This document shows positions 6,114-13,343 of a stretch of 13,468 nucleotides of DNA, piece by piece; within the stretch, counting starts at the first letter, position 1, and the number at the start of each line of letters is the position of its first letter. Where the stretch lies: assembly GCA_028872975.1 (NCBI GenBank), contig JAGWNV010000042.1:1-13468 (forward strand), written 5' to 3'. The stretch comes from Acidobacteriota bacterium (GTDB lineage Bacteria > Actinomycetota > Acidimicrobiia > Acidimicrobiales > UBA8190). Made by a program: the position numbers and the translations under genes. Below the pieces are notes generated by a model. It saw only the letters and a program-made list of their open reading frames with translations, had not been told where the DNA came from and searched no databases.

Positions 6114-7043
6114 CTAGCGCGTGGCGGTGTCCCGCACCCCGGCGAACAGGTCGTCCTCGGGCTCCCCCACGTGGGCGGGGAGGCCCGGGGCGCCGGGGTC
6201 CCCGGCGGCCATGGCCGGCTGGTCGGGGCCGGGGGCCACCCGGGCGAGGACGTACTCGTCGACGGGGTGGACGTCGCGGAGGACCTCGGGTGGGAGGCCG
6301 AACCAGAAGGGCGAGCTGGGGTCGATCTGGGTGGCGTGGGCCAAGAGGGCCCGGCGCCGGACGTCGGTGTAGTCGCTGATGTCGATGTGGGTGGTGTAGG
6401 CCCGCCCGAAGGACCGGGCCCGCTCCAGCCAGGCCTCGTCGAAGGGCGACTCGAGTCCCAGCTCCAGGAACTTGGCGTGCATGGCGAGGACCCGCTCCCC
6501 GGAGAAGCCGACGTAGTAGAGCTTCTGGATCTGCCAGGGGTCCCCGGCGCCGGGGAAGGCGTCGCCGTCGGCGGCGGCGTGGAAGGCGGCCACCGAGATG
6601 TCGTGGACCCGGAGGTGGTCGGGATGCGGGTAGCCCTGCTGGTCCTCGTCGTAGGTGACGAGCACCTGGGGCCGCTCCCGCCGCACCGCCGCCACCAGCC
6701 GGCCCACCGCCTCGTCGAGCGGGGCCTGGGCGAAGGACGCCGGGTCCTCGTTCTCGGGCGTCCCGGGCATCCCCGAGTCCCGGTAGCCGAGGAGGACGAC
6801 CTCGTCGTAGCCGATGATGGCGGCGGAGGCCTCGAGCTCGCGGAGGCGGACGGCGGGGAGGTCGGCGCGGACCTCGGGGGTGTCCATGGCCGGGTTCAGG
6901 ATGTCGCCCGCCTCGCCCCCCGTGCAGCAGACGAGGACGGTGCGGACGCCCTGGTCGTGGTACCGGGCGGCGGTGGCCGCCCCCTTCGACGCCTCGTCGT
7001 CGGGGTGGGCGTGCACCGTCATGAGGCACCGCTGGTCGGTCAC
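6114..7043 (-). CDS. mca: Mycothiol S-conjugate amidase
   Basis: Mca is a zinc amidase that cleaves mycothiol-toxin conjugates, releasing a mercapturic acid for export and GlcN-inositol for recycling. It marks a mycothiol-producing actinobacterium. The LmbE-like fold shows AHPDDE (H13, D16, with D15 as likely base) and HPDH (H143) as zinc site. KGAAT after the first motif, GDILNPAMD (47-54) and YDEDQQGYPHPDH (131-143) favour Mca over the deacetylase MshB. Length is 309 residues; the C-terminal ~40 residues are a Pro/Gly/Ala-rich tail beyond the family core. Start choice: GTG 7043 is exactly 7 nt after TACCGT, suggesting a leaderless message; GTG 7052 and ATG 7022 are alternatives. It diverges from the pspA operon. 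Confidence 0.88.
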   Translation of the reverse strand: MTDQRCLMTVHAHPDDEASKGAATAARYHDQGVRTVLVCCTGGEAGDILNPAMDTPEVRADLPAVRLRELEASAAIIGYDEVVLLGYRDSGMPGTPENEDPASFAQAPLDEAVGRLVAAVRRERPQVLVTYDEDQQGYPHPDHLRVHDISVAAFHAAADGDAFPGAGDPWQIQKLYYVGFSGERVLAMHAKFLELGLESPFDEAWLERARSFGRAYTTHIDISDYTDVRRRALLAHATQIDPSSPFWFGLPPEVLRDVHPVDEYVLARVAPGPDQPAMAAGDPGAPGLPAHVGEPEDDLFAGVRDTATR

Positions 7044-7050
7044 CAGGGAC

Positions 7051-7056
7051 ACGGTA
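7051..7056 (-). promoter_or_regulatory. Candidate -10 box (TACCGT) for leaderless mca
   Basis: TACCGT on the minus strand, then 7 nt, then GTG 7043. The hexamer and spacing are identical to the YdjC-family gene's upstream box. If used, the start codon is the first transcribed codon, which decides between the candidate starts of mca. Confidence 0.45.
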
Positions 7057-7110
7057 CCGGCACCGCCGCCCGCCCCTGCTCACCGCGGCACCGGCCGGGG
7101 ACCGGGCACC

Positions 7111-7116
7111 TATGCT
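7111..7116 (+). promoter_or_regulatory. Candidate -10 box (TATGCT) of the pspA-htpX-pspAB operon
   Basis: TATGCT is the best -10 match in the 156-bp divergent region between mca and pspA. It would give a leader of about 77 nt before ATG 7200, which has an AAGGGGG ribosome binding site. There is no convincing -35, so an alternative sigma factor or activator is possible for this stress operon. Confidence 0.4.
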
Positions 7117-7199
7117 CGTCGGTGACCTGGCCCTGCCCGGGCAGGGCGTTCGCGCTCCCGGGCACGGCTCGAACCCGCAGGACAAGGGGGCCCACCTTC

Positions 7200-7991
7200 A
7201 TGGGCGTGTTCCAGCGCCTCGCCAACATCTTCCGGGCCAAGACCAACAAGCTCCTCGACCGGGCCGAGGACCCGCGCGACACCCTCGACCTCTCCTACGA
7301 GAAGCAGCTCGAGAACCTCCAGAAGGTCCGCCGGTCGGTGGCCGAGGTGGCCACGGCCAAGAAGCGCATCGAGCTCCAGGCCGCCCAGCTCCAGACCCAG
7401 GGGGCCAAGCTCCAGGACCAGGCCCGCCAGGCCCTCACCCAGGATCGCGAGGACCTCGCCCGCGAGGCCCTCTCCCGCCGGGCGGCGGTGGCCGCCGAGC
7501 TCGCCGAGCTCGAGAACCAGCACGGCCAGATCGCCGCCCAGCAGGAGAAGCTGACCGAGACCCTCCAGCGCCTCCAGGGCCAGGTCGAGACCTTCCGGAC
7601 CCGCAAGGAGACGATGAAGGCCACCTACACCGCCGCCGAGGCCCAGTCGCGCATCGGGGAGGCGGCCGCCGGCATCAGCGCCTCCATGGGCGACGCCGGC
7701 ATGGCCCTCCAGCGGGCCCAGGACAAGATCGCCGACATGCAGGCCCGGGCCGGGGCCATCGACGAGCTCCTCGCCTCGGGGGCCCTCACCGACCTCACCA
7801 CCAACACCGACGACATCCAGGCCCAGCTCGACAAGGTGGCGAGCGGCTCCCAGGTGGACCAGGAGCTGGCCCAGCTGAAGGCCGAGCTGGGCACCGCCCC
7901 CGCCGCCCAGCTGGGCGCCGGCGCCGGCGGGACCGAGACCGCCGGCGCGGCGACCGAGGCACGACCCGAGCACCCCGAGGTGAACCCCTGA
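7200..7991 (+). CDS. pspA: PspA/IM30 family phage-shock protein
   Basis: PspA is an ESCRT-III-like protein that assembles on damaged cytoplasmic membrane and helps keep its integrity. The 263-residue product has the amphipathic N-terminal helix (MGVFQRLANIFRAKTNKLLD), the conserved AEDPRDTLDLSYEKQLENLQKVRRSVAEV block, then long charged coiled coil to about residue 195. A short helix near 218-230 (QVDQELAQLKAEL) is followed by an Ala/Gly-rich disordered tail, a common actinobacterial extension. It is the first gene of a three-gene operon with htpX and pspAB; its stop overlaps the htpX ATG by one base, implying translational coupling. The start is supported by AAGGGGG upstream. Confidence 0.93.
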   Translation: MGVFQRLANIFRAKTNKLLDRAEDPRDTLDLSYEKQLENLQKVRRSVAEVATAKKRIELQAAQLQTQGAKLQDQARQALTQDREDLAREALSRRAAVAAELAELENQHGQIAAQQEKLTETLQRLQGQVETFRTRKETMKATYTAAEAQSRIGEAAAGISASMGDAGMALQRAQDKIADMQARAGAIDELLASGALTDLTTNTDDIQAQLDKVASGSQVDQELAQLKAELGTAPAAQLGAGAGGTETAGAATEARPEHPEVNP

Positions 7992-8911
7992 TGGCGATCA
8001 GCCGCCGCATCCCCCCCGACCGCGAGCTCAACACCCGGATGTTCCTGACCGGGCTCCTCATGGTCGTCCTCTACGCCCTCTTCGTGGGCGCCCTGTGGTA
8101 CTTCCTGCGAAGCGTCATCCTCGTCGTCGTCATCGCCGGGGGCTTCCTCTTCGTCCAGTACTGGTTCTCCGACAAGATCGCCCTCTTCGGCATGAACGGC
8201 CACGTGGTCACCCCCGAGCAGGAGCCCGAGCTCCACGCCGTGGTGGACCGACTCTGCGCCCTGGCCGACATGAAGAAGCCCCGGGTGGCGGTGGCCGAGG
8301 TGGACATGCCCAACGCCTTCGCCACCGGCCGCAACCCCTCCAACGCCGTGGTGTGCGCCACCCGGGGGATCATGCGGCGGCTGTCGGAGCCCGAGCTCGA
8401 GGCCGTCCTGGCCCACGAGCTCTCCCACGTCGCCCACCGCGACGTCGCCGTCATGACCATCGCCAGCTTCCTCGGCATGGTGGCCGGCCTCATCACCCGC
8501 TTCACCCTCTACGCCGGGATGTTCGGCGGCTTCGGCGACGAGCGGGGCAACGACAACGCCGCGCTGGTGGAGCTGGCCGTCATCGCCGTGTCGGCCGCCG
8601 TCTACGCCATCAGCTTCCTCCTCACCATGGCCCTGTCGCGCTACCGGGAGCTCGCCGCCGACCGCTCGGGGGCCATCCTCATCGGCCGGCCCTCGCTCCT
8701 GGCCTCGGCCCTCGTGAAGGTCACCGGTGAGCTGGGCCGCATCCCGACGCGCGACCTGCGCACCGCCGAGCACTTCAACGCCTTCTTCTTCACCCCCGCC
8801 CTGGCCAAGGGGGCGAGCATCTCGTCGCTGTTCTCGACCCACCCGCCGCTCCAGAAGCGCCTCGACCAGCTCGCCCGCCTGGAGGCGGAGATGAGCGGCC
8901 CCGCCGCGTGA
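7991..8911 (+). CDS. htpX: HtpX-like membrane zinc metalloprotease (M48)
   Basis: HtpX is a membrane protease with a cytosolic catalytic domain that degrades misfolded membrane proteins. In the 306-residue sequence, two hydrophobic segments (about 17-36 and 40-57) precede the protease domain. HELSH (142-146) gives H142, E143 and H146, and E220 in SRYRELAADRSG is the likely third zinc ligand. Two more hydrophobic stretches at about 153-178 and 190-214 flank it. The MNGHVVTPEQEPELH and ATGRNPSNAVVCATRGI blocks are standard for HtpX. It starts within the last base of the pspA stop (TGATG), so it is coupled to PspA and fits a membrane-quality role. Confidence 0.93.
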   Translation: MAISRRIPPDRELNTRMFLTGLLMVVLYALFVGALWYFLRSVILVVVIAGGFLFVQYWFSDKIALFGMNGHVVTPEQEPELHAVVDRLCALADMKKPRVAVAEVDMPNAFATGRNPSNAVVCATRGIMRRLSEPELEAVLAHELSHVAHRDVAVMTIASFLGMVAGLITRFTLYAGMFGGFGDERGNDNAALVELAVIAVSAAVYAISFLLTMALSRYRELAADRSGAILIGRPSLLASALVKVTGELGRIPTRDLRTAEHFNAFFFTPALAKGASISSLFSTHPPLQKRLDQLARLEAEMSGPAA

Positions 8912-8942
8912 GGCGGCCCGGCCCGGCGCAGGAGGGATCCTG

Positions 8943-9539
8943 ATGGGGCTCCTCGACACCATCTTCGGCCGGACCAAGCCGGTCCGGGCCAACCTCGACG
9001 CCCTCTTCGCCCTGCCCTCGGCGGCGGTCACCCTCCAGGCGTCGGCGGGCCTCGTGCCGAGCGGCAAGGCCGGGGTCTGCTTCAAGCCGCCCGCCGGCCA
9101 GCCCTTCGAGGAGGTCCAGAAGGAGCTCGAGCAGGTCCTCGCCACCGACGGGGCCCCGCCCGTCACCCACGTGGGGGACCGCTTCGGCTACCGCTGGATC
9201 CTGATCGAGGGTGCCGGCATCGACGACATCGTGACCCGGGCCCACGTCGTCCACTCCTCGCTCGAGGAGGCCGGGTGGAGCACCCAGCTGCTCTGCTCGG
9301 TCTTCGGCTTCCGACCCGGGGACGCCGCCGACGTGCCCGACGCCGTGAGCCGGCCCCTCTATCTCGTCTACCTGGCCAAGCGGGGCACCTTCTACCCCTT
9401 CGCCCCCACCGGCGAGGAGCAGCGCGACAGCGAGCTCGAGCTGCGCATCCGGAGCCTCGTCGGCTCCGACCTGCCCGTCGAGGACGACCTGTCGCGGTGG
9501 TTCCCCCTCTGGGACCTCCCCCTCGACGCCACGCCCTGA
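8943..9539 (+). CDS. pspAB: PspA-associated protein PspAB
   Basis: This 198-residue soluble protein matches, as I recall the family, the PspA-associated protein PspAB that accompanies pspA and htpX in actinobacteria and some archaea. Signature parts are the MGLLDTIFGRTKPVRANLDALFALPSA start, VCFKPP, the YRWILIEG strand, the HSSLEEAGWSTQLLCSVFGF block, AKRGTFYPFAP and the ending VEDDLSRWFPLWDLPL. No enzyme motif is evident; its biochemical role is unknown. It follows htpX by 31 bp with a strong AGGAGGG ribosome binding site 6 nt before ATG 8943, so it is the third cistron. It ends 18 bp from the convergent hydrolase gene. Confidence 0.85.
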   Translation: MGLLDTIFGRTKPVRANLDALFALPSAAVTLQASAGLVPSGKAGVCFKPPAGQPFEEVQKELEQVLATDGAPPVTHVGDRFGYRWILIEGAGIDDIVTRAHVVHSSLEEAGWSTQLLCSVFGFRPGDAADVPDAVSRPLYLVYLAKRGTFYPFAPTGEEQRDSELELRIRSLVGSDLPVEDDLSRWFPLWDLPLDATP

Positions 9540-9557
9540 GGGCGGCGGAGGTGGCGA

Positions 9558-10418
9558 CTACGCCTCGTTGACGGCGGCAGGGGCCTCCTCGTCGTCGACG
9601 AGGCCGATGACGGCGGCCACGTTGGTCATGACCTCGCCGAAGGTGTCGGGCTCGGCGATCAGCCAGGCGTGGCTCCCTCCCACCGTCACCGCCGGGGGCG
9701 CCCCGAGGAGCCGGCACATCTCCTCGAAGGCGGGCCGGGTGACGAGGCGGTCCCGCTCCCCCCAGAGCACGACGACGGGAAGGCGCCGGGCCTTCAGCAC
9801 CTCGAGCTCGGTGGTGAGGTCCGCCTGACGGGCCATCTTGGCCACCCGCCAGAAGGCGGCCGGCTGGCGGAGGAGGTTCCCGGCCGCCTCGGCCACCACC
9901 ACGGGCAGCACCCGGCGGACCTGGCGGACCGGCCAGAGGTCCTCGGGGAGGTGCAGCCCCCAGTCCCACAGGGGCCGCTCGGCCATCGACCGCAGCGCCC
10001 CGCCCCGGTGCGCCCAGGCCGAGGCGCCGATGGAGTTCACGAGGACGAGGGCCCGGACCCGGTGGGGATGGTCGTGGGCGAAGGCGATGGCGACGGCCCC
10101 CCCGAAGGAGTGGCCCATGGCCACCACCTCCTCCAGGCCGAGGACCTCGCACAGCTCCTCCAGCCAGTCGGCGAACCCCCGCACCGAGGTCCGGGAGGCG
10201 CCGATGGGGTCCGACCCCCCGAACCCGGGCAGGGCGGGGGCGACCACGTGCAGGCCGGCGGCCACCAGCCGGGCCAGGGCCGCCTTGTAGGCCCGGTGGT
10301 CGAGGCCCCAGCCGTGGAGGAAGACCACGGTGGGCCCCTCCCCCGCCTCCCCGTAGGCGACCCGGCACCCGCCGACCGACGCCGTGCGCCAGGTGAGCCA
10401 GAACTCCCGGCCTGCCAT
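9558..10418 (-). CDS. Alpha/beta-fold hydrolase
   Basis: The 286-residue product has the full alpha/beta-hydrolase catalytic set: oxyanion motif HGWG (35-38), nucleophile elbow GHSFGG with S104, acid D223 in WGERDRLV and H250 in GGSHAW. The PALPGFGGSD loop and ALVLVNSIG strand are classic. The cap region (about 130-195) is rich in Trp, Leu and Arg. The family covers esterases, epoxide hydrolases, C-C hydrolases and others, so substrate cannot be given. It is predicted cytosolic. ATG 10418 is the natural start; no strong Shine-Dalgarno is seen, only a weak GACAGT at 6 nt upstream. It may share the minus-strand run with the three genes upstream but is separated by 129 bp with hairpins. Confidence 0.87.
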   Translation of the reverse strand: MAGREFWLTWRTASVGGCRVAYGEAGEGPTVVFLHGWGLDHRAYKAALARLVAAGLHVVAPALPGFGGSDPIGASRTSVRGFADWLEELCEVLGLEEVVAMGHSFGGAVAIAFAHDHPHRVRALVLVNSIGASAWAHRGGALRSMAERPLWDWGLHLPEDLWPVRQVRRVLPVVVAEAAGNLLRQPAAFWRVAKMARQADLTTELEVLKARRLPVVVLWGERDRLVTRPAFEEMCRLLGAPPAVTVGGSHAWLIAEPDTFGEVMTNVAAVIGLVDDEEAPAAVNEA

Positions 10419-10462
10419 GTCGCCACTGTCGTCGCGGGGCCCGGCCCCGCCCAGGGCCCGCC

Positions 10463-10499
10463 GTCCCCCCCTGCGGGGACCTTCGGCCCTGGGGGGCCG
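10463..10499 (-). terminator. Two adjacent GC hairpins upstream of the alpha/beta hydrolase gene
   Basis: GTCCCC (10463-10468) pairs with GGGGAC (10475-10480), and CGGCCC (10484-10489) pairs with GGGCCG (10494-10499), each a 6-bp perfect stem with 6- and 4-nt loops. They lie in the 129-bp gap after the DHH-motif gene's stop and could end its transcript. In such GC-rich DNA short stems arise easily. Confidence 0.3.
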
Positions 10500-10547
10500 C
10501 CCTCGCCGTGGAGGCCCCCCAACGGCGGCGCCCTCGTCCCGGCCGCC

Positions 10548-11579
10548 CTACCCGGTGACGGGGACCGAGCCGACCCGGGCGTAGGGGTCCCAGGCCGGGG
10601 CCCCCCGGTCGAGGTCGTCGAGGGCGGCACCGACGAGGGTGAGGAACCGCTCGGGGTCGAGGCCGCTCGGGGCGCCGCCGGGACGGTGGAGCGCCGGGGT
10701 GATGGCCCCGGCGCCGTCGAAGAGCCAGCTGCCCCCGTCCGGCTCGGCCTCGGTCAGGGTGCGGGCGAGGGCCCCGAGGTCGACTCGGGGCCGGGGCCGG
10801 CGGCTGGCCAGGCGCACCCAGGTCTCGTAGCGGTACCGGACCTCGAGCCGGTCGCCGGCGACGGTGGCGACCCGCAGGCAGGAGGTGGCGCTGTGGACCA
10901 CGGCCCGGTGCACGACGGCCCCGGCCCATCCGGCCCCGGCCGCCGCCGCCACGGCGGGGTCGACGCGCACCACGGCCAGGTCGCGCTGGGGGTGCTCCTC
11001 GATACCGAGGGCGCCGTCGGCGGCCAGGGCCACCGCCGCGTCGTAGGCGGCGGCCTCGGCCCCCCACAGGGCCTCGAATTCCCCCGGGTCCTCGGCGAGG
11101 CCGGGCAGCGCCTCGAGGCCCCGGGCCGCCGCCGCGGCGAGGTCGTCTCCCCCGCTCCCGGGCCCTCCGCCTGCCTCGGCCCTGCCGAGGGCGCCCAGGG
11201 CGAAGGCCACGAGGGCGTCCCGGCGGTCGGCCACGACGTCGAAGTCCCCGGCGGCGGCGGCGCGCTCGAGGCGGTCGCCGCAGCGCTCGTCGAGGCCGTC
11301 GACGGTGAGCAGCCCCAGGGCGATGATCCCGTCGGCGTCGTAGTGGTCGATGGTGGCCACCTCGACGCCCTTGGGCAGGGACCGGGGACGGGCCAGGGCC
11401 CGGCGGACGATGCCGGCCGAGGTGTCGGCCCACAGCTCCTCGGGCGTCGGGGTGGCGGGCCAGTGGGACAAGGTGCAGCGCGTGCCCGGACGCGGGGCGC
11501 CGTCCACCACGACATGGGGACGGCCCTCGAGGGCGGCCGCCGGCACGTACCGCCACCGGCGGGACCGCCGGGGCGTCAC
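10548..11579 (-). CDS. DHH-motif protein, DUF6687-like (function unknown)
   Basis: The 343-residue protein has no assigned function. After a basic N-terminus it shows VVVDGAPRPGTRCTLSHWP (23-41) and the striking ATIDHYDADGIIALGLL stretch (75-91), in which DHYDADG (78-84) resembles the metal-binding DHH-type motif of phosphoesterases such as RecJ/NrnA. Later conserved-looking parts are YRYETWVR (259-266), RRPRPRVDLGALA and GGSWLFDGAGAITPALH. I believe this layout is DUF6687, but that is from memory. The second DHH-family motif (DHHA1, GGG) is not obvious, so a phosphoesterase activity is only a guess. The GTG start at 11579 shares a 4-nt overlap (GTGA) with the carbinolamine dehydratase stop, so translation is coupled. 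Confidence 0.7.
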   Translation of the reverse strand: MTPRRSRRWRYVPAAALEGRPHVVVDGAPRPGTRCTLSHWPATPTPEELWADTSAGIVRRALARPRSLPKGVEVATIDHYDADGIIALGLLTVDGLDERCGDRLERAAAAGDFDVVADRRDALVAFALGALGRAEAGGGPGSGGDDLAAAAARGLEALPGLAEDPGEFEALWGAEAAAYDAAVALAADGALGIEEHPQRDLAVVRVDPAVAAAAGAGWAGAVVHRAVVHSATSCLRVATVAGDRLEVRYRYETWVRLASRRPRPRVDLGALARTLTEAEPDGGSWLFDGAGAITPALHRPGGAPSGLDPERFLTLVGAALDDLDRGAPAWDPYARVGSVPVTG

Positions 11580-11872
11580 CGGCCGCCGGCCTCCTGCGCC
11601 AAGGCGTCGATGCGGCGGGCGAGGTCGAGGTCCTTCTCGGTGATGCCGCCCGCCGAGTGGGTGGAGAGGCGAAGCGTCACGGTGTTCCAGCGGATGTCGA
11701 CGTCGGGATGGTGGTCGGCGGCCTCGGCCAGGGCGCCCACGGCGTTCACGTAGCCGAGCGCGTCGGCGAAGTCCCGGCCCGTCCGGACCTTCACGAGCTC
11801 GTCCCCCGACCGCTCCCAGCCCAGGCCCCCGGCCAAGGCACGGTCCACGGCATCGGGATCGAGCACGGTCAC
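11576..11872 (-). CDS. Pterin-4a-carbinolamine dehydratase family protein (PhhB/PCD-like)
   Basis: This 98-residue protein matches the PCD fold, which dehydrates 4a-hydroxytetrahydrobiopterin. The diagnostic motif is ADHHPDVDIRWNTVTLRLSTHSAGGIT: H54, H55 and P56 with H72 form the usual active-site histidines, and DLDLARRIDAL closes the protein as in the family. Length is the family norm. No aromatic amino acid hydroxylase is in the window, and many bacterial copies have no known hydroxylase partner, so the physiological reaction is uncertain. GTG 11872 is chosen because GGAGAGGAG lies about 7 nt upstream. It sits 55 bp downstream of fumC and overlaps the DHH-motif gene by 4 nt. Confidence 0.9.
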   Translation of the reverse strand: MTVLDPDAVDRALAGGLGWERSGDELVKVRTGRDFADALGYVNAVGALAEAADHHPDVDIRWNTVTLRLSTHSAGGITEKDLDLARRIDALAQEAGGR

Positions 11873-11927
11873 GTTCCGCTCCTCTCCTTCGGCGCCGCCC
11901 GGCCGGGGCGCCCCCGGCGGTGCCGGG

Positions 11928-13343
11928 TCACGTGGGGTGGATCATGTCCTCGGGCCGCACCGCCTGGTCGAACTCCTCGGCGGTCAGGTACCCGAGGGCG
12001 ACCGACGCCTGGCGCAGGGTGGACCCGTCGTGATGGGCCTTCTTCGCCACCTCGGCCGCCTTGTCGTAGCCGATGATCGGGCTCAGGGCGGTGACGAGCA
12101 TGAGCGAGTCCCGGACGTGGCCGGCGATGCGGTCGCGGTCGGCCTCGAGGCCCTCCACGGCGAACTCCCGGAAGGTCCGGGTGGCGTCGGTGAGGAGCCT
12201 GATCGAGTGCAGCACGTTGTGGATGATCACGGGCTTGCAGACGTTGAGCTCGAGGTTGCCCCGGCTGCCGGCCACGGCCACGGCGGCGTCGTTGCCCATG
12301 ACCTGGATGCACACCATGATCATGGCCTCGCACTGCGTGGGGTTGACCTTGCCCGGCATGATGGAGGAGCCGGGCTCGTTCTCCGGGATGGCGAGCTCGC
12401 CCAGCCCGCAACGCGGCCCGGAAGCCAGCCAGCGGATGTCGTTGGAGATTTTCACCAGCGAGGCCGCAAGGGTGTGCAGCGCGCCCTGCGCGAAGACGAT
12501 TTCGTCGTGGGCGGAGAGCGCAGCGAACTTGTTGGGGTGCGAGCGGAAAGGCAGGCCGGTTAACTCGGCGATCTTCTTCGCGGCGCGCTCGGCGAACTCG
12601 GGATGGGTGTTGAGGCCGGTGCCCACCGCGGTGCCGCCGATGGCCAGGTCGTAGAGGCCGTCCAGCACCTGCTCCAGGCGGTGGATGTCGCGTTCCAGCA
12701 GGCTGGCCCAGCCGGAGAACTCCTGCCCGATGGTGAGCGGCACGGCGTCCTGCAGGTGGGTGCGGCCGATCTTGACGATGTCCTTGAACTCATCGGCCTT
12801 GGCGGCGATGGCGTCGCGCACCGTCTGGATGGCCGGGATGAGCGCGTTGCGGACGCGCTCGGCGGCGGCGATGTGCATGGCCGCGGGGAAAGTGTCGTTG
12901 GAGGATTGCGACATGTTGACGTGATCGTTGGGATGGACGGGGCTCTTGGACCCCATCGTTCCGCCCGCCATTTCGATGGCGCGGTTGGAGATCACCTCGT
13001 TCACGTTCATGTTGGTCTGCGTGCCGCTGCCCGTCTGCCAGATACGCAGCGGGAACTGCTCGTTGAGGCGGCCGGCGATCACCTCGTCGGCGGCGGCGAC
13101 GATCAGCTTGGCTTTGTCCGCCGGCAGCTTGCCCAGGTCCTGGTTCACCAGGGCGCAGGCCTTCTTCAGGGTGCCGAAGGCGCGGATCAGCTCCGGGGGC
13201 ATGGTGTCGCGCCCGATGTTGAAGTGCAACAGCGAGCGCTGCGTCTGCGCGCCCCAGTAGACGTTGGCCGGGACTTCGATCTGCCCCATGCTGTCGGATT
13301 CCACGCGCGTGCCCACTTTGGATGATTCCAGCGTCGTTGCCAT
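11928..13343 (-). CDS. fumC: Class II fumarate hydratase
   Basis: FumC interconverts fumarate and L-malate in the TCA cycle as a homotetramer without an iron-sulfur cluster. At 471 residues it is the usual length. QTGSGTQTNMNVNEVISNRA (103-122), NDHVNMSQSSNDTFP, GRTHLQDA with catalytic-site His196, and the superfamily signature GSSIMPGKVNP (325-335) with Ser326 are all intact. ATG 13343 is preferred over an upstream GTG because AGGAG lies 8 nt before it. The gene appears mosaic: residues 1 to about 311 use CGC/CGT for all 17 Arg codons and mostly CTG for Leu, with several A/T-ending codons. Residues from about 361 use CGG for 5 of 9 Arg codons and CTC for 8 of 12 Leu codons, like the neighbouring genes. 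The protein itself is full length and coherent. Confidence 0.95.
   Translation of the reverse strand: MATTLESSKVGTRVESDSMGQIEVPANVYWGAQTQRSLLHFNIGRDTMPPELIRAFGTLKKACALVNQDLGKLPADKAKLIVAAADEVIAGRLNEQFPLRIWQTGSGTQTNMNVNEVISNRAIEMAGGTMGSKSPVHPNDHVNMSQSSNDTFPAAMHIAAAERVRNALIPAIQTVRDAIAAKADEFKDIVKIGRTHLQDAVPLTIGQEFSGWASLLERDIHRLEQVLDGLYDLAIGGTAVGTGLNTHPEFAERAAKKIAELTGLPFRSHPNKFAALSAHDEIVFAQGALHTLAASLVKISNDIRWLASGPRCGLGELAIPENEPGSSIMPGKVNPTQCEAMIMVCIQVMGNDAAVAVAGSRGNLELNVCKPVIIHNVLHSIRLLTDATRTFREFAVEGLEADRDRIAGHVRDSLMLVTALSPIIGYDKAAEVAKKAHHDGSTLRQASVALGYLTAEEFDQAVRPEDMIHPT

Noticed and set aside
6021..7991. 656-codon plus-strand frame seeming to fuse a long N-terminus to PspA
   Set aside because: The part before 7200 is antisense to mca and Gly/Val-rich; PspA homology begins exactly at ATG 7200 with a ribosome binding site.
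9163..11556. 797-codon minus-strand open frame
   Set aside because: It is a Pro/Arg/Gly-rich shadow across several genes with clear homology in other frames; long stop-free frames are expected at this GC content.
9669..11753. 694-codon plus-strand open frame antisense to the hydrolase and DHH-motif genes
   Set aside because: Composition is Gly/Pro/Arg/Glu-rich and featureless; the antisense genes have catalytic motifs and proper starts.
11905..11914. GGGGCGCCCC palindrome between fumC and the carbinolamine dehydratase gene
   Set aside because: Only 5 bp per arm with no loop; too common in DNA of this composition to call a terminator or operator.
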